Source: Kitagawia praeruptora (Eukaryota; Streptophyta; Magnoliopsida; Apiales; Apiaceae). From it: a DNA stretch of 64,000 nucleotides. Below, piece after piece: positions 13,402 to 24,445 of this stretch. The notes under the pieces were generated by a model. That model did not search any database and was not told where the DNA came from. It saw only the letters and a list, made by a program, of their open reading frames with translations. The position numbers and the translations under genes are program-made. Location: assembly GCA_037693485.1 (NCBI GenBank), contig CM075354.1:143863001-143927000 (forward strand), given 5' to 3'. Position 1 is the stretch's first letter, and the number at the start of each line of letters is the position of its first letter.

Positions 13402-14490
13402 AGTCCTCATCATAAAGTGAAAGTAGGAGATCACCAATGTTAATGTAACCATGAACATAGCCTAGAGGCAACTTCACATCAACATTTGTATATTAAAGTC
13501 CAGGATGCCTCGATTCCACTACCATGAAGACATGCCTTATCATGCAACGCCCACAAGTTAAGCTTGTAATCGTTATGATCATAAATAAGAGTACCACGAC
13601 TACTGAAATTATATCCAATCTGCTTATAGATAATAATAACAACTATAGAATCATTGAAGTTGGTGATTTGAGAACGAGCATCATATATAAACATTGAAGT
13701 TGGTGATTTTATCTTCAAAAGTCGGAACGGGTTAGTTTAAAGCAGGAGTATTAAGGACCTCAGTGTGTAAATCAAAAGTGATGATACCATAACATCTTTC
13801 ATAACACAAAATTCCACCGTTGACAAAAACATAAGGACCGCTGTAGTCTTAGCTTCCTGCTCAACCTCTTGGCAGGGCATATTCTTCTTGGAAGAATAGA
13901 CATCAACGTAAATCTCTTCACAGTAGTTAGGATAGGTATTATTATATTCTTCTAGTTCAGAAAAACGCACCCGCCACAGAACCCTAACAATCTTAAAATT
14001 ATTATCTGTTTCATCAAAAGTACCAAACCTTAATTCTTCAACTAAATACGCTTCAATATTATCCATATATAGAAGGCGGGGAGGGAACGAGTTTGTAAAG
14101 GTTAGTAGCAGGGTTCCAAAGGTACAGATATTCGTCATCCGAACTGATATTGGTAGCTTTAATACAAACAATTCCGCAAGTAGAACCAACAATTGTACGT
14201 AAACCAACATGATTTCCTTATTAAAACGTTAAGAGGAGTGATAAGTTGATGCGTACCGAGATTAGTGAGTGAACTCGAATCACGAATTCTAGGTTTGTTG
14301 TCATAATTGTGGACAATGTGAATCTCTTCTTGTTTTTTCTTCAGCTGATGTGATTGCCAGGTGAGATTTTGCTAAATGAGTGCTCGAAATCAGGGCAAGC
14401 CATGTTTTCGAAACTGACTTGAAACCAACCAAAGTCTTTGCATACAGTACGAGTAAATTTCTTGATCTTCTTCTCTAATGAGAAACTCAT
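13402..14490 (-). pseudogene. F-box/FBA-type gene remnant
   Basis: Read leftwards it starts MSFSLEKKIKKFTRTV at 14490, then jumps to VCKDFGWF: the core of the F-box (about 40 residues, present in the related genes at 15840 and 50499) is missing. Downstream pieces at 14210-13737 and 13718-13479 match the F-box-associated domain of those genes (FDETDNNFKIVRVLWRVRF, then NLWALHDKACLHGSGIEAS). Several frame changes and stops lie between the pieces. CACTA-1 ends three bases before its 3' end, suggesting insertion into the C-terminal coding part. An intact relative would be a substrate adaptor of an SCF ubiquitin ligase. Confidence 0.7.
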
Positions 14491-14715
14491 TTTAGATTGT
14501 TTGTACTTAGCTCTGCTCAGCTCTGATTTCCTATATATTATTACAGTATGAACCCGGTTATATACGTAAATAAAATGAAACCCTACACTTCGGGGTTCTG
14601 GGCTTATAATCGAGCCCAATATAGTTGAATATGCAGAAATATAAAAGTACAATTAAAAATTAAAATATAAAAATGAATACATTATTAGTGTCCCACAAAT
14701 TAGAGGTTGTCCCTT

Positions 14716-15840
14716 TCATAAATAAAACCTCTGCCCATGATCCAAAATTATATTCAACTGGAAATTCATCTTGTCTTTAACACAATTACTATATGAATAA
14801 ACAAGATAATTTGCTCGACTAAATGTCTCTGGCACTTTTATTAATATGAATGTTACATCAATTATATAGATAATGACACCAATAGAATCCTTGAATTTTG
14901 TTACAAGAGCACGATTACCGGAAGCAACGAAGTTATTGATGTTACTCTTGTTAGTATCAAAAGTAGGAACAGGATAGTTAATGCCAGCAGAAGTAAGGAC
15001 CTCAGTGTGTAAGTCGAAAGTGATGATACCGTAAATTCCAGTACAACAAAGAAGTCCGGTGTTGACAGAAACATCAAATTCAGCATACTTGTATGGAAGA
15101 TCAGTAGGCTTATCCGGAAGCTTTCGCCAAGTATTCCTGTTAGAAGAATAAACCTCAACATAAATCTCTTCACAATCCTGAGCATAGCAATACCTATATT
15201 TCCTGAGGGAACAACTCAGCTTCACACGCCAGACAAACCTAACAATCTTGAAATCGTTGTCAATCTGGTCAAAACCAAACCCTAGAGATTTGTCAATCTC
15301 ATCAAAACCAAACCCTAGAGGTTTTTTATCATCATCAGAAAGAGAGGAGGGGGGGCTGGGAATGAGTTTCGAAAGGTTAGTAGCGGGGTTCCAAAGGTAC
15401 ATATTAGAGCCACCAGCAGTGCTAAAACAAACAATACCACAGGCACAACCAACAAGTTTTTCACAAAGCATTGATGGGAAATTCAGAGTAATGACAAGTT
15501 CACGAGTACCGAGGTTGATGAGTGAAATTGAATCCTCCGATATATTTTCCTTTTGGTAGGTGTGGACAATGAGGATTTCTTCTTTTTCTTCAGCTGCTGT
15601 AATTGCCAGGTGAGATTTAATGAATTCCGAGCTTGAAATGAGGGAGAGCCATGATTTGCAAACTGATTTTAATTCAACTAAAGTCTCTGGAGGAACGCGT
15701 AGCAATATATTCACTATCAGTTCCTCCGGAATAGTACCTGTAAATCTCCTCATCTTTTGCTCTCTGGAGGCTGAAAATTTCATTTCGGCTGAAAATTTCA
15801 TTTCGGATCGGTTATAATTGCTTGATAGCACTAATATCAA
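14716..15840 (-). CDS. F-box protein with FBA domain, chimeric C-terminus (copy A)
   Basis: A single 374-codon ORF. The likely start is the Met at about 15796 (MKFSASREQKMRRF) or the one before it; an 18-bp tandem repeat doubles MKFSAE. The F-box runs about residues 32-75 (FTGTIPEELIVNILLRVPPE ... VCKSWLSLISSSEFIKSHLAI). The rest up to SIGVIIY is F-box-associated interaction domain, with an internal duplication of a GFGFD(E/Q)ID segment. Such proteins select substrates for SCF ubiquitin ligases. Compared with copy B it differs by two residues (Val/Met in the F-box, Leu/Phe at SISL) until residue ~325. There the duplication breakpoint replaces the original C-terminus with about 49 residues from flanking DNA. 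Expression and function are doubtful. Confidence 0.7.
   Translation of the reverse strand: MILVLSSNYNRSEMKFSAEMKFSASREQKMRRFTGTIPEELIVNILLRVPPETLVELKSVCKSWLSLISSSEFIKSHLAITAAEEKEEILIVHTYQKENISEDSISLINLGTRELVITLNFPSMLCEKLVGCACGIVCFSTAGGSNMYLWNPATNLSKLIPSPPSSLSDDDKKPLGFGFDEIDKSLGFGFDQIDNDFKIVRFVWRVKLSCSLRKYRYCYAQDCEEIYVEVYSSNRNTWRKLPDKPTDLPYKYAEFDVSVNTGLLCCTGIYGIITFDLHTEVLTSAGINYPVPTFDTNKSNINNFVASGNRALVTKFKDSIGVIIYIIDVTFILIKVPETFSRANYLVYSYSNCVKDKMNFQLNIILDHGQRFYL
14797..14870 (+). repeat. Left copy of the 74-bp direct repeat flanking unit A
   Basis: These 74 bases (ATAAACAAGATAATTTGC ... AATTATATAGA) recur at 28934-29007 with one difference (C at 14833, A at 28970). Together they bracket the duplicated unit A and behave like a long target-site duplication. 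Confidence 0.85.
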
Positions 15841-16700
15841 GCAATTGCTATTGGCTGATAATCAATTGTGTTTGGAATTGTTAATTATTTCTGAAAGGCG
15901 GCGCTGCTGCAGGACTCTGCAATGAGAAAGGATCAAGGTAACCTAGTTTATGCCCCCTTTTGACATCGTTTTTAAAATAACCAGGTTTTACCTAAAAATA
16001 CCTTATATTTTATTTTAAAAATAATATATGTTCATGTTTAGTAAAAAAAATAATTTATTCTTCTTATTTATTTTATCAACCAAAATATCAAAAAAAAATA
16101 ATCTAGGATTAGATAAATCATGGGCAATTTTTTTTTAGAAATAGGTGCAATCTCATTTGCAACAACATAAAATATAATATGCAACTTTTGTAAAAGATAA
16201 TTACGAAATTTTAATAATAACTAAAATCATAGTATCATTTTATAATATATGTCTATGTGTTAGTACATCAATTTTGGTATTTTTGTTTAGAATTTGTTCG
16301 CCAATCAAATCAATTAGAATATATCTATTTTTGATGTAATCTTTAAATTAAAAGTAAAATGATTTAAATTAATAATAAACCTTGCACACTCAAATGACTC
16401 TCATTTTCCCTATAAGGGAAAAGAAAACATACGTTATCTAATGTATGTTTGACATAAGCAAATAAATATTTTATTGAAAATTTCTATACTCATGGTATCA
16501 CATTTTCACACTGTGACAATAATGAGTTGTCTTTTTTTTTTTTTTCTGTTTATGTTTTTTAATTAAGGTTATGCACATCCATTTGTTTTTAATGCTCAAG
16601 AAGCTTGTTGATATTAATCAAAGAAGTCTGAGTATTTTGTTTAAGAGAAATATAGAGAGATTTGATCATTCTCAAATTTATATTATTTCTAGTGGTACAT
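15841..16700. other. Upstream spacer of F-box A
   Basis: AT-rich spacer with a CAAGCAATTGCT palindrome near 15836 and poly-A and poly-T tracts. No gene is seen. It is nearly identical to 50500-51362. Confidence 0.6.
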
Positions 16701-16926
16701 AAAAAGTCCATACATGAAAATGAGATACACCGAGGATCCAAAGCATATTGGATCTCTTAAATATGCTCTCTAAGTACACTTAGCCGGAAAACATCTTAAA
16801 CCTCACCGTTGACTGCCTTGATTTATCTTAAACACACCTTCACTTGCCTCACGCATCTTATATTCGTATTCGTCTCATTTTCCTCTTCTAGATCCAACCT
16901 CTTATAGCCTGGATCTGACTATTCTA

Positions 16927-18633
16927 ATGGGGTCTTGTAACTCGGAACATTCCGGCTCCATGGACAATGATGAATTTGTGGCTTTTATAGGTCACAATTA
17001 TTCAATCCCTGCTCCTATCTTGCAAAACCAGTTGCATTTTCAAGTTAACAATGAATCATTGATGGCTGATTCATTATCCTCTGCGGCTCAAGCACGAATG
17101 AGGGAACAAACAAATATCATCTTGAATGAAGGATCTGTGCAGCCTGTAACTGGACCAGAAATGGTTAACTCGAGTCATGACTCACAAAACACTCCACCTC
17201 CAGTCACTTCACAAATTCATGTTTCAGATCTTCCTAATCTCAAAATTTTTGAAGGTGGCGAAGCGAGCACACTACATGAACCAAAGCAACCTAAGAAAGA
17301 TACCTGGAGCAACATTGTCTCTAAAAATATCGTCACCACTAAGACGGCTTTTGGGAATGCTACCATTAGTTACAATGAGGATGGTACAGCTACGATAAAA
17401 TTCTCAAACGAGTTTTGTGATAAAGCCCAGAAACAATGGGAAACGAGTTTGATTGGGTACTTTATTGGTGGTTCTTTTGCATTCAAATATGTTAGAGAGC
17501 AAGCACAAAGATTCTGGAAAAATAGGGGTTTAACAGGTGTGTATTACAATGCTAAGGGATATTATACATTTAGGTTTGGCACATTGGAAGACAAAAGCAA
17601 GGCTTTGAGTTTGAACACCATTCAGATAGGGTGGAAAACTATGTTCCTCAAACCGTGGATTGAAGGTAATAGATTCAAACGCAATATTATTGACAAGGTT
17701 CCATGTTGGATTCGACTTGTCGACGTCCCGCATATCTTTTGGTTTAAGGAAGGACTGAGCTCAATTGCTAGCACAGTTGGAAAGCCTTTGAAGTTTGATG
17801 CTATCACTGCTAAATTCGAACCTCTGAAATACGCAGGTGTGCAAGTCGAGTTAACCTACTCTGCACCAAGACCGGACTATGTGCGGGTAGTGGTACCTAA
17901 CACAAATGAGGAAGTTAAGATAGAAATCCAATATGGAGAGCTACCTTACTCTTGCAGCATTTGTAATGCGTTTGGACACTCTCTCTCAAGATGTATTAAT
18001 AATCCTGAAAGAGTATTGAAAAAACCAAGAACGGCTCAAGGAAATAGAGCTAGGCAGGAGACATCACAGCCAAAAAAATCTCATTCAACTAACAATGCCT
18101 TGGTACCCTACACAGTGGGTACTCTGTTTGGTTGTCCAGTTCAGCAAGATCATGTCTATAATAGTTGTGAAATGAACGCAAATAATGCAAATCCAAATGA
18201 AGGAAGTGTCAACATGGAAACAGGACAGATTCAGAAGGAGAATAATGAAGAAATCGAGCAACTGTACACAACAGGGGATATTGATGAACCAGAACCAGGG
18301 GAATTTCTTCCAATTAGGTGGGAAAATTCTGTCCATGACAGTGAGGAAGGAATTGTTAATGAGGTAGTCCAACCACTCGAGAGTAATTTGGAACAAACGC
18401 CCAGTTTTGTTATAGCTCTTGGAACAATCGATCAACACCAATCTCTGGCATCAACACTTAACAAAGAGGTATCTTCAAGTGATGTTAACAATGGATCTAC
18501 TAGATTGGGAAGTCATACAAGCCTCTCTAGTTCAAAGAAGAATGTTGCAGATGCTGACGGATTTGTCCCTGTTTTCACAAAGAAAAGCCTTCGACTGGCA
18601 GGTAAGCTAGTCAAACCACCTAAACCTCAATGA
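16927..18633 (+). CDS. LINE ORF1: DUF4283 plus CCHC zinc-knuckle nucleic-acid-binding protein
   Basis: A 568-residue open frame. A low-complexity N-terminus precedes a DUF4283-type domain (about residues 120-300, with TWSNIVSKN, QRFWKNRGLTGVYY and WKTMFLKPW). Next comes CSICNAFGHSLSRC (about residue 345), spaced CX2CX4HX4C, a zinc knuckle. The C-terminal ~200 residues are acidic and disordered-looking, ending in a basic tail. Plant L1 ORF1 proteins coat the element's RNA in a ribonucleoprotein; that role comes from the family. The stop TGA (18631-18633) overlaps the ATG of ORF2 (18630-18632) as ATGA. The ATG lies 211 bases from the element's 5' end. Confidence 0.9.
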   Translation: MGSCNSEHSGSMDNDEFVAFIGHNYSIPAPILQNQLHFQVNNESLMADSLSSAAQARMREQTNIILNEGSVQPVTGPEMVNSSHDSQNTPPPVTSQIHVSDLPNLKIFEGGEASTLHEPKQPKKDTWSNIVSKNIVTTKTAFGNATISYNEDGTATIKFSNEFCDKAQKQWETSLIGYFIGGSFAFKYVREQAQRFWKNRGLTGVYYNAKGYYTFRFGTLEDKSKALSLNTIQIGWKTMFLKPWIEGNRFKRNIIDKVPCWIRLVDVPHIFWFKEGLSSIASTVGKPLKFDAITAKFEPLKYAGVQVELTYSAPRPDYVRVVVPNTNEEVKIEIQYGELPYSCSICNAFGHSLSRCINNPERVLKKPRTAQGNRARQETSQPKKSHSTNNALVPYTVGTLFGCPVQQDHVYNSCEMNANNANPNEGSVNMETGQIQKENNEEIEQLYTTGDIDEPEPGEFLPIRWENSVHDSEEGIVNEVVQPLESNLEQTPSFVIALGTIDQHQSLASTLNKEVSSSDVNNGSTRLGSHTSLSSSKKNVADADGFVPVFTKKSLRLAGKLVKPPKPQ

Positions 18634-21600
18634 ATTTTGCCTCCTGGAATGTCCAAGGCTTGAATAAAAGCACCCATCAGACGAAGCTCAAACATTTTAT
18701 TTCCAGCAATTTTATTTCTTTTATGTGTCGCATAGAAACTAAAGTTAAAGAGCACAATGCTCATTCTATTGCTGCAAAGATCAATAAAGAGTGGTCGTGG
18801 CTCTTTTACTACGAACATCATTTCAACGGTCGTTTATGGGTGGGTTGGAACCCTTCAACATGGTCAGTTACATGTCTTTCCAAATCGGCTCAGCAAATGA
18901 CTTGTAATATCTGTTTCTTACAAAAATAGATTCACTTCTGTGTCACATTCGTGTATGCTTTCAATACACCTCTTCAAAGGCTTGATCTATGGTCTGATTT
19001 AAGGTATCTAAGCTCTTCAATGCATATTCCATGGTGCATTTCAGGTGACTTCAACTCAATTCTTCAAATAAACGAGGTTTTTGGGGGTCGAGAGCAATGG
19101 ACCACTGATATGCAGGCTTTTAGATATTGTGTCACTGATGCATCTCTAGGTCATATAAGAACTCATGGGGATTTGTTTACTTGGACAAACAAAAGGAAAA
19201 TACAGGAAACTTTAATTCTAAAACGTCTGGATCTTATGCTAGCCAATGCAGAATGGTTTTCCACCTTTCCTGAAGGTATAGTCTCTGTCAAAGAGCGAGG
19301 CCTTATGGATCACAATCCCATCATCTTTACTACTCCTATGCAGTTGGATAGAGTAACTAAAACCTTCCAGTTTTTCAACTTCATGCTTGAAATTCCTGGA
19401 TTCCTTGACGTGGTTGAAGGAGATTGGTCTGATCATTACTTGGGTGATCCTATGACAGTCTTTTGCAAGAAAATGAAATCTGTGAAAAAATCATTGGTGG
19501 ACCTTAACAAGAATAATGGTAATGTGCACACTAATGTAACCATTGCTCGTGATTCTTTGCACAGTTTACAGATTCAGCTCAGAGATGATCCTATCAGCAC
19601 TTCTTTGCTTACGGAGGAGGATACCGCACTTAAGCATCTTAACAAGTCCATACTTCAAGAAGAGGCCTTGCTTTTACAGAAATCAAGAGTGAAATGGCTT
19701 TCACAAGGTGATGGAAATACTCGCTTCTTTTTCAATCAGGTAAAGTCCAACTGGAATCATAATAAAATTCTGGCTTTGACTAATGAGGCTGGAGAAATGC
19801 ATTTTGGCCTTGCTTCGGTCGCAAAAATAGCTGTTGATTACTTTAAGGGAACTCTTGGAACTCCAGTTATGCATCAACTACATTTGCTCCCTTCAATGTC
19901 CCATGCTAATACTCCTCTGGTGAATCCGCAAACTCAAATATTTCTGCATCATATGGCAGACATCAATTGTCCCAGCGTCAATGAAAATCAATGGAGCTTG
20001 CTATTAGCTCCAATTCCTGATGATTTAATTTTCACAACTCTTAAGACGTTAAAGTGCAATAAAGCACCAGGTCCTGATGGCTACACTCTTGAGTTTTACC
20101 TGGCTACGTGGGATATCATTGGCTCTGACTTCTGTGCAGCCATAAAGCATTTCTTTGCATCGTGTACAATGAATCCAGGGGTTAACGCTACCTCTATTGC
20201 TTTACTTCCAAAAGTCAGCAATCCTACGCATATAACGGATTTTCGTCCAATCTCGTTGTGCACTATTGTATACAAATGCATTTCTAAAATTCTAGCGAAC
20301 AGGCTCAAAATGGTGCTCCCAAATGTGATAAACCCGGCTCAATCTGCGTTTGTCCAAGGGCGCAACATTTCTGACAACATCCTTATGGCTCAAGAGCTCT
20401 TTCGTGGTTACACACGGGATTCGGGAAGTGCTAAGTGTGCACTCAAAATTGATTTACATAAAGCATTCGACTCGCTTGATTGGAATTTCTTGGTCGCTGC
20501 TTTGCATAAACTGGGGCTACCTTTTACATTCATTAAATGGATTTTTGTGTGCATCTCCACTACGAGGTATTCTGTGAAAATAAATGGGTCTCTTCAGGGC
20601 TATTTTCGTGGTGCAAAGGGTGTGCGACAAGGAGATCCTTTGTCTCCGTACCTTTTCACAATTGCCATGAACATATTCTCATGTATTCTGGATAACAAAC
20701 CGCCCAACTATAAACATCATTGGAAGTGTAGAGATCTTGATCTTAGTCACTTATTCTTTGCGGACGATGTGTTGCTGTTTTCGAAGGGCGACAAAGTCTC
20801 CATTAAACACACCATGGACTCTCTAATGAGATTTTCTTCTTTGAGTGGTCTTAATCCGAGCATTAATAAAAGCAATGTATTCTTTTGCAACTGTGATGTC
20901 AACCTCATTGCGTGGTTTAACTCGACTTTTGCCATCCCCCATGGAACTATTCCAGTCAAATTTTTAGGCGTGCCCCTCATATCGTCGTAGCTTAGTGTTA
21001 ATGATTGCTTGCCTTTGGTTGACAAAATCACTGCCCGTATCATGGCTTGGACTAATTTTTTCCTATCACTTGCTGGCAGAGCTCAACTTATAAGGTCAGT
21101 GTTGTTCTCTATGCAATCTTTTTGGACTAATCACTTCATGTTACCTGTGACAGTGCACAATAATCTGCAAAAACTGTTCACTAGATTCTTATGGAAGGGG
21201 TCTGCTCTTTCAAAAGGAGGAAGCAAAATTAGATGGTCGACGTTGTGCCTTCCAAAGGAAGAGGGTGGTCTTGGTATTAAAAACATGAAGGATTGGAATA
21301 AGGCTCAACTCTTACTTCACCTTTGCAAAATTTTAAGCAAAAATAATTCTTTATGGCCACGCTGGATCAATGCCACTGCTCTTAAGAATCATAATTTCTG
21401 GATCATGGAGATTCCCACTGACTGCTCATGGATTTGGAGACGAATTCTCCAGTTAAGACCTTTAGCTCGCCAGTTTCTGTCTTACAAAATTGGTAATGGA
21501 CAGAGTATCTCTCTATGGTTTGATCCATGGTGCAACTCACAGTGCTTAGCAGCTTCGAAGCATGACTCAATCATCACCCAGGCCGGCTCCTCGCACTCTG

Positions 21601-22322
21601 CGGTCATCTTTGACCTCATAAATTCGGGAGCATGGATTTTACCAAACCCCAACAGCAGACATCACCACCTGAGTCCTGTGCTAATGCATTGGTTAGCTAA
21701 CTTCATTGCTCCCTCTTTTGATCTAAGCAAGCCTGATATCGTAATTTGGGACGGATGACCTACTGGTAAATTGAAGCTTGTTCACATTTGGAATTCTATC
21801 TGTCTTAAAGTGCAATCTGTTTCTTGGCATAGAGGAGTTTGGCATAGACTTGCTATTCCTAGGTATGCTCATTATTTATGGTTAGTATGCCATGGGAGAA
21901 TTAATACATTACAGAGGCTTGCCTCTTTTGGCATGGAGGTGCTTGATCATTGTTACTTATGTGTGGGAGGTCGGGAATCTCTTGATCATCTTTTCTTATT
22001 TTGCTCGTATAGCCATCAAATTCTAAATCAGTTAGGGAATATGCTTGGTTTGCCCTTACAATCCACATCTTGGCTTCAGTTGCTGCTTTCATGGCTTCAA
22101 ATCAAAGACCCAATTTTACGTCATCTAGCTCTACTTGCTCTTCAGGTCTATGCTTATCATTTGTGGAGGGAACGTAACTTTAGAGCTCATAACAAAGGCA
22201 TCCTCCATCCTGCTAATCTCCTCTCTGGAATTATTCAAGATATTAAGGCCAGACTTTCCACATCAACTTGGTTTCTCACAAATGCTTGTGGCATCAATTA
22301 TAGTTCATGGATAAATATATGA
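18630..22322 (+). pseudogene. LINE ORF2: endonuclease, reverse transcriptase and zf-RVT, with three stops
   Basis: One continuous frame with in-frame stops at 18927 (TAG), 20988 (TAG) and 21756 (TGA) and no frameshift. The N-terminus is an exonuclease/endonuclease/phosphatase fold: SWNVQGLN, IETK (catalytic Glu), GDFNSIL, and LMDHNP in place of the usual SDH. The reverse transcriptase follows: FRPISLCTIVYKCISKILANR, KIDLHKAFDSLDW (first Asp), GVRQGDPLSPYLF and LFFADDVLLF (catalytic Asp pair). After the second stop come the thumb region (PKEEGGLGIKNM) and a zf-RVT domain (CYLCVGGRESLDHLFLFC). In L1 elements this protein nicks the target and copies RNA at the nick. As it stands it is truncated at residue 99. 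Each stop is one C-to-T step from CAG or CGA, but the ancestral codons are inferred. Confidence 0.92.
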
Positions 22323-22373
22323 TAGGTTGTTGTTCTACCCTTTGGTTAATTTTTGATTCTCTCTAGTTTGGAT

Positions 22374-22414
22374 CATCGATAGCTATCTCTCTGGTTTGTC
22401 AGAGAGCTAGGGTT
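22374..22414 (+). other. 3'-terminal hairpin of the LINE RNA
   Basis: CTCTCTG (22387-22393) can pair with CAGAGAG (22400-22406) across a 6-base loop, with AGCT-type flanks extending the stem. It lies about 50 bases before the A-tail. A 3' stem-loop often serves reverse-transcriptase recognition in LINEs; that function is inferred here. Confidence 0.45.
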
Positions 22415-22478
22415 AACCCCTTGTAAGTTCGCTTTTTCTTTAATATACAGAGTTTAGCAAAAAAAAAAGTCCATACAT

Positions 22479-23232
22479 AATAAACATAGCGAGACTCCTC
22501 ATACATGAATATAACTCATGAGTATAATTAATATTGACTGTTGATATCTATACTATACAAGCGAAATAGGGTATATTTGGTCTTTTTTTGGTCTTTTTTT
22601 GTACTCTTTTTTTGGTCACTCTTTTGATTTGATTAAATCTCTATTATTAATAAAATTTTAAAAAAAACACACACGCACACGGCAAAGCCCTGGAGAGTCC
22701 TTTCTACAGCAAACAAGTCGTCAAGACGTCAAGTAGTTTGTCTGTTACAGTGCACACTTTTTGTAATCAGCATTAAAATTAATTTTGTCACAAAAATTAT
22801 TAAAAAATAAATAATTATTAGAAAAGATCATTTCGAAATTTTGGAGTTTTGAAAGATATAATGGTCTGTTTTATATTAAAAAAAAGACTATCAGTTATAT
22901 CAAAAACCAATAATCATATTTTATTATCTTTTATAATTTATATTATTATTAATTAATTAGCAAATATTAAAATTATAAACAATCAAATAAAAATATTAAG
23001 ATTAAAATATTTAAAATGTTAAAAAAAAACTACATTTATATAATATTTTTATATATCTATACTATACTATTATAAGCGAAATAGGGTATATTTGGTTTGG
23101 TACTCTTTTTTAGTAATAATTAAAATACGTAATTAGAATAACATTTATTTTCATGAAATTTATAAAATTCAAAAAATATTTTAATAATAAAAACATATAT
23201 ACAACTTAAAATTTTAATGAAATATAATTAAA
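22479..23232. other. AT-rich spacer with a repeated 30-bp motif
   Basis: No gene. ATCTATACTATAC ... GCGAAATAGGGTATATTTGG occurs at about 22548 and again at about 23056, some 510 bases apart, and both copies recur in unit B (about 51446 and 51958). It may be the edge of an unrecognised element. Helitron-like ends were considered but are not supported by a CTRR hairpin I can locate. Confidence 0.4.
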
Positions 23233-24093
23233 TTACAGTGCGACATTTATGTTACATGTACTCCCCCTTAATGTTTTGTTTTGTTGCTGAACCTTCATCA
23301 TGTCTAGCGCGAGAGTAGAAAATTTTTTCTTTGGGTAGAGCTTTCGTGAATATATCAGCAAGCTGTTCTTGAGTACTACAGTACTTAATTTTAATAACTC
23401 CAATTTCAACAGCTTCATGGATGAAATTATACTTCACATCAATATGCTTTGTGCGGTGTGATATACTAGGTTCTTCGCCATTGAGATAGCAGATTTATTG
23501 TCACACAAAAGAGTTGTAGAACTTTTCTGTTTCTCTTCCATATCTTGTAAGATCTTCCTTCTTCCTTAGCCAGAGAACATGAGATGTGCTAAGCTTGCTG
23601 CTACATATTCTGCTTCTGCAGAAGAGAGTGCAACAGTTTCTTGCTTTTTTGACAGCCAAGAAATTACTTCATATCCAAGAAAAAAAGCATAGCCCGATGT
23701 GCTTTTTTTTTTTTTTTTTTTTTTTCATGAACTCTTCCGGCCCAATCGCTATCAGAGTAACCAAATAGTTCCAACTTTTCACCTTTCGTGTACATGATAC
23801 CAAAATCCAGAGTTCCTTGTAAATACCTCAAAACTCTTTTAGCAGCTCCAAGATGTATTTGAGTTGGCTCTTACATGAACCTGGATAACAAACTAAAACT
23901 CGAGGCGTACATAATATCTAATATCCGGCCTGGTCGTCCTGAGATATAACAAAGTTCCAACCAAACCTCTGAACTTCTTTAGAATGTTTTCATAATATTG
24001 TTTTTGAGAAAAAAAATCCCTTCATTACTTTGATAAATTTAAATACCGAGAAAATAATGTAAGAGACCCAAATCACTCACTTCATATGTTTTC
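23233..24093 (-). pseudogene. Copia-C polymerase 3' fragment (RNase H part), copy A
   Basis: Read leftwards from 24093 it encodes remnants of late RT (YEMSDLGLLHYFLGI), the RNase H region (ALSSAEAEYLAAS-like, around 23620) and a C-terminus (CSTQEQLADIFTKALPKEKIF). It has several stops. A T-tract of about 24 bases (23702-23725) replaces an 11-base tract in copy B. It is the duplicated part of the minus-strand copia whose front half survives only at locus B (55818-57040). Its neighbour copia-P begins at 24094. Confidence 0.8.
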
Positions 24094-24415
24094 TGTTGGT
24101 TCTAATCAAACAAGTTTGTTTATTTGTTTCTGTTTTTATTTAGCTCCTGATATATCGTATGACTTGGTCATGTATTCAGTTGAGCAGTTTTAGGGAGTTG
24201 ATTGAATAAAATTAGGAGGTAGTTAAATAAAAGATAGCATGTTGCTATTTTGTAGGGTAGATTTGATCTTTTCCATATCTCTAGCACCTTGCAGGTGTAT
24301 TTATCTGGTACTTTCATTTCAATATTGATTAGCTCGTTCAAAGTATTCTCTTGTTTCTTTCTAGTTTTCCATATAAACTCTTTGAATATATTCTGGGATC
24401 AATCGATTTCCTACA
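24094..24415 (+). repeat. Copia-P 5' LTR, copy A
   Basis: 322 bp, TG...CA ends. It differs from the 3' LTR at GAATAAAATTAGG versus GAATAAACTTAGG and at TTATCTGGTAC versus TTATCTTGTAC. Both differences are shared with the LTR pair of copy B. Confidence 0.9.
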
Positions 24416-24445
24416 ATCTGGTATCAGAGCGAGGGACAGCAGTGT

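Larger units (their letters stand above)
16716..22463 (+). mobile_element. Full-length L1-type LINE with 15-bp TSD
   Basis: The element has a 211-base 5' leader, ORF1, ORF2 and a short A-tail at 22459-22463 that merges into the A-run of the target copy. AAAAAGTCCATACAT stands at 16701-16715 and again at 22464-22478, a perfect 15-bp target duplication. The same 15 bases occur once, uninterrupted, in duplicated copy B at 51363-51377, which is therefore the empty site. Length about 5.75 kb is usual for plant L1 elements. ORF1 is open; ORF2 has three stops. Confidence 0.95.

Noticed and set aside
22545..23115. Helitron ends
   Set aside because: The TCTATACTAT start is suggestive, but no CTRR end with a preceding hairpin was found.
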